From positions 1-6,331 of the forward strand of contig CAYZXU010000130.1 of assembly GCA_964482535.1 (NCBI GenBank): a stretch of DNA of 6,331 nt, given 5' to 3'. The notes below the pieces were generated by a model, which was given only the letters and a program-made list of their open reading frames with translations, did not search any database and was not told where the DNA came from. Position numbers and translations under genes: made by a program. This DNA comes from CAYZXU01 sp964482535. GTDB taxonomy: Bacteria > Desulfobacterota > Desulfobacteria > Desulfobacterales > BuS5. Of the stretch, positions 5,537-6,331 are shown piece by piece (the first letter of the stretch is position 1; each line of letters starts with the position of its first letter).

Positions 5537-6301
5537 ATGAGTATCCCGAATTGTTATGGAATAATTCCGGCCAGATACGATTCCACGCGTTTTCCCGGAA
5601 AACCTCTGGCACAAATTTCAGGAAAACCCATGTTCTGGCATGTTTTTGAAAGGGCAAAACAGTCGAAAAAATTTGCCATGGTAGTGCTTGCAACCGATGA
5701 TGCCCGTATAGAATCTGTTGCAAAAGATCTAAGGGTTCCCGTTGTCATGACAAGGTCTGATCACCCAAGCGGGACAGACCGTGTTTTTGAAGCGGCAGAG
5801 CTGCTTGATATTGCTGAAGATTCCATAGTGGTTAATATACAGGGGGATGAACCTGCAATAGAGCCGGCTATGCTGGGAGAAGTTTTAAGCCCTTTTACTT
5901 CTTCTGAAGTTTTTGTTTCCACCCTGGCAAGAAAAATAAGCAAAAAAGAGGCCAAAAATCCGAATCAGGTAAAGGTCGTTTTTGCTGAGAACAGACAGGC
6001 TCTCTATTTTTCACGCTCGGTTATACCATATAACCGGGATGATTCCGAAGATGCTCTTTTTTTTGGGCACATAGGTCTTTATGCCTTTCGCATGAAAACT
6101 CTGAAACGATTTGTAGCCCTTAAGCCCGGTCGCCTTGAAATAACGGAAAAATTAGAGCAGCTCCGGCTGCTTGAGAATTCCATACCAATTCACGTAGTGC
6201 TTACGGAATATAGCGCTGCAGGTGTTGATACGCCTGGAGATATAGAAAAGGTAATAAAAATAATCCATCGTCAAAGTTGTGAGAAAAATTGTGGAAAATA
6301 A
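5537..6301 (+). CDS. kdsB: 3-deoxy-manno-octulosonate cytidylyltransferase (CMP-Kdo synthetase) KdsB
   Basis: KdsB activates Kdo with CTP to give CMP-Kdo and pyrophosphate in the cytoplasm; the product is the donor for WaaA encoded just upstream. The 254-residue protein is full length (E. coli 248). Motifs in order: 'IIPARYDSTRFPGKPL' (9-24, nucleotide-binding loop), 'ATDD' (52-55), 'HPSGTDR' (76-82), 'NIQGDEP' (100-106, whose Asp103 binds Mg), 'NPNQVKVV' (142-149 region), 'ALYFSRSVIPY' (155-165), 'HIGLYAFR' (178-185), 'LEITEKLEQLRLLE' (200-213) and 'GVDTPGD' (229-235). The start at 5537 is chosen because the family's conserved block begins eight residues in. A longer in-frame start at 5414 lies inside waaA and would add 41 non-conserved residues. 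The C-terminal tail (SCEKNCGK) is polar and outside the fold. Confidence 0.96.
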   Translation: MSIPNCYGIIPARYDSTRFPGKPLAQISGKPMFWHVFERAKQSKKFAMVVLATDDARIESVAKDLRVPVVMTRSDHPSGTDRVFEAAELLDIAEDSIVVNIQGDEPAIEPAMLGEVLSPFTSSEVFVSTLARKISKKEAKNPNQVKVVFAENRQALYFSRSVIPYNRDDSEDALFFGHIGLYAFRMKTLKRFVALKPGRLEITEKLEQLRLLENSIPIHVVLTEYSAAGVDTPGDIEKVIKIIHRQSCEKNCGK

Positions 6302-6315
6302 TAATTGTGAGAAAA
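6277..6315 (+). repeat. Short direct repeat at the kdsB 3' end
   Basis: TTGTGAGAAAA occurs at 6277-6287 and again at 6305-6315, spaced 28 nt start to start, with a degenerate copy (ATTGTGGAAAA) between. It spans the last codons of kdsB and the sequence just after its stop. It looks like a small local duplication. Confidence 0.5.
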
Positions 6316-6331
6316 GAGCAGATGATAGAAA
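6302..6331 (+). other. Possible beginning of the next gene (cut by window end)
   Basis: After the kdsB stop there are only 30 nt. Candidate starts on the plus strand are GTG at 6307 with in-frame ATG at 6322 (weak purine-rich AAAAGAG upstream), and in another frame GTG at 6291, which would overlap the kdsB end. No protein can be recognised from so few codons. In many Desulfobacterota pyrG (CTP synthase) or kdsA follows kdsB, so one of these is a reasonable expectation. Confidence 0.2.

Overview
The window is a stretch of an AT-rich, Gram-negative bacterial chromosome. It holds complete genes for Kdo and LPS inner-core assembly, so the organism makes an outer membrane with lipid A. A Sfp-type phosphopantetheinyl transferase, an HDOD-domain regulator with an N-terminal J domain, a candidate sigma-54 promoter and the style of the LPS enzymes suggest Desulfobacterota (Desulfobacterales-like). 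That placement is an inference from gene flavour, not from a marker gene.

Layout. Five genes lie on the minus strand in two groups. The first group reads leftward from a divergent intergenic region (4108-4206): a GT9 LPS heptosyltransferase (3073-4107), rsmI for the 16S rRNA 2'-O-methyltransferase (2172-3047), and a Sfp-type phosphopantetheinyl transferase (1577-2185). The gap between the first two is 25 nt, and the last two overlap by 14 nt, so they look like one operon. After a 97-nt gap comes the second group: an unrecognised 112-residue protein (1141-1479) and a J-domain/HDOD protein (36-1139) separated by one nucleotide. The 97-nt gap carries a well-spaced -24/-12 (sigma-54) promoter match aimed at this pair. 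On the plus strand, waaA (kdtA, 4207-5484) is followed by kdsB (5537-6301), and the window ends about where a further gene may start.

How the genes work together. KdsB activates Kdo as CMP-Kdo, WaaA transfers Kdo to lipid A, and the divergent heptosyltransferase can add heptose to that core. The waaA promoter is visible (TTGAAC, 17 nt, TATCAT), and a 14-bp palindrome overlaps its -35 box between the divergent genes, which could allow shared control. The J-HDOD gene and its small partner look like a separate regulatory cassette, probably sigma-54 dependent. They are the least explained part of the window.

No tRNA, rRNA, CRISPR, insertion sequence or phage feature was seen. All six named genes are intact, and the only stretches without a gene are shorter than 100 nt.
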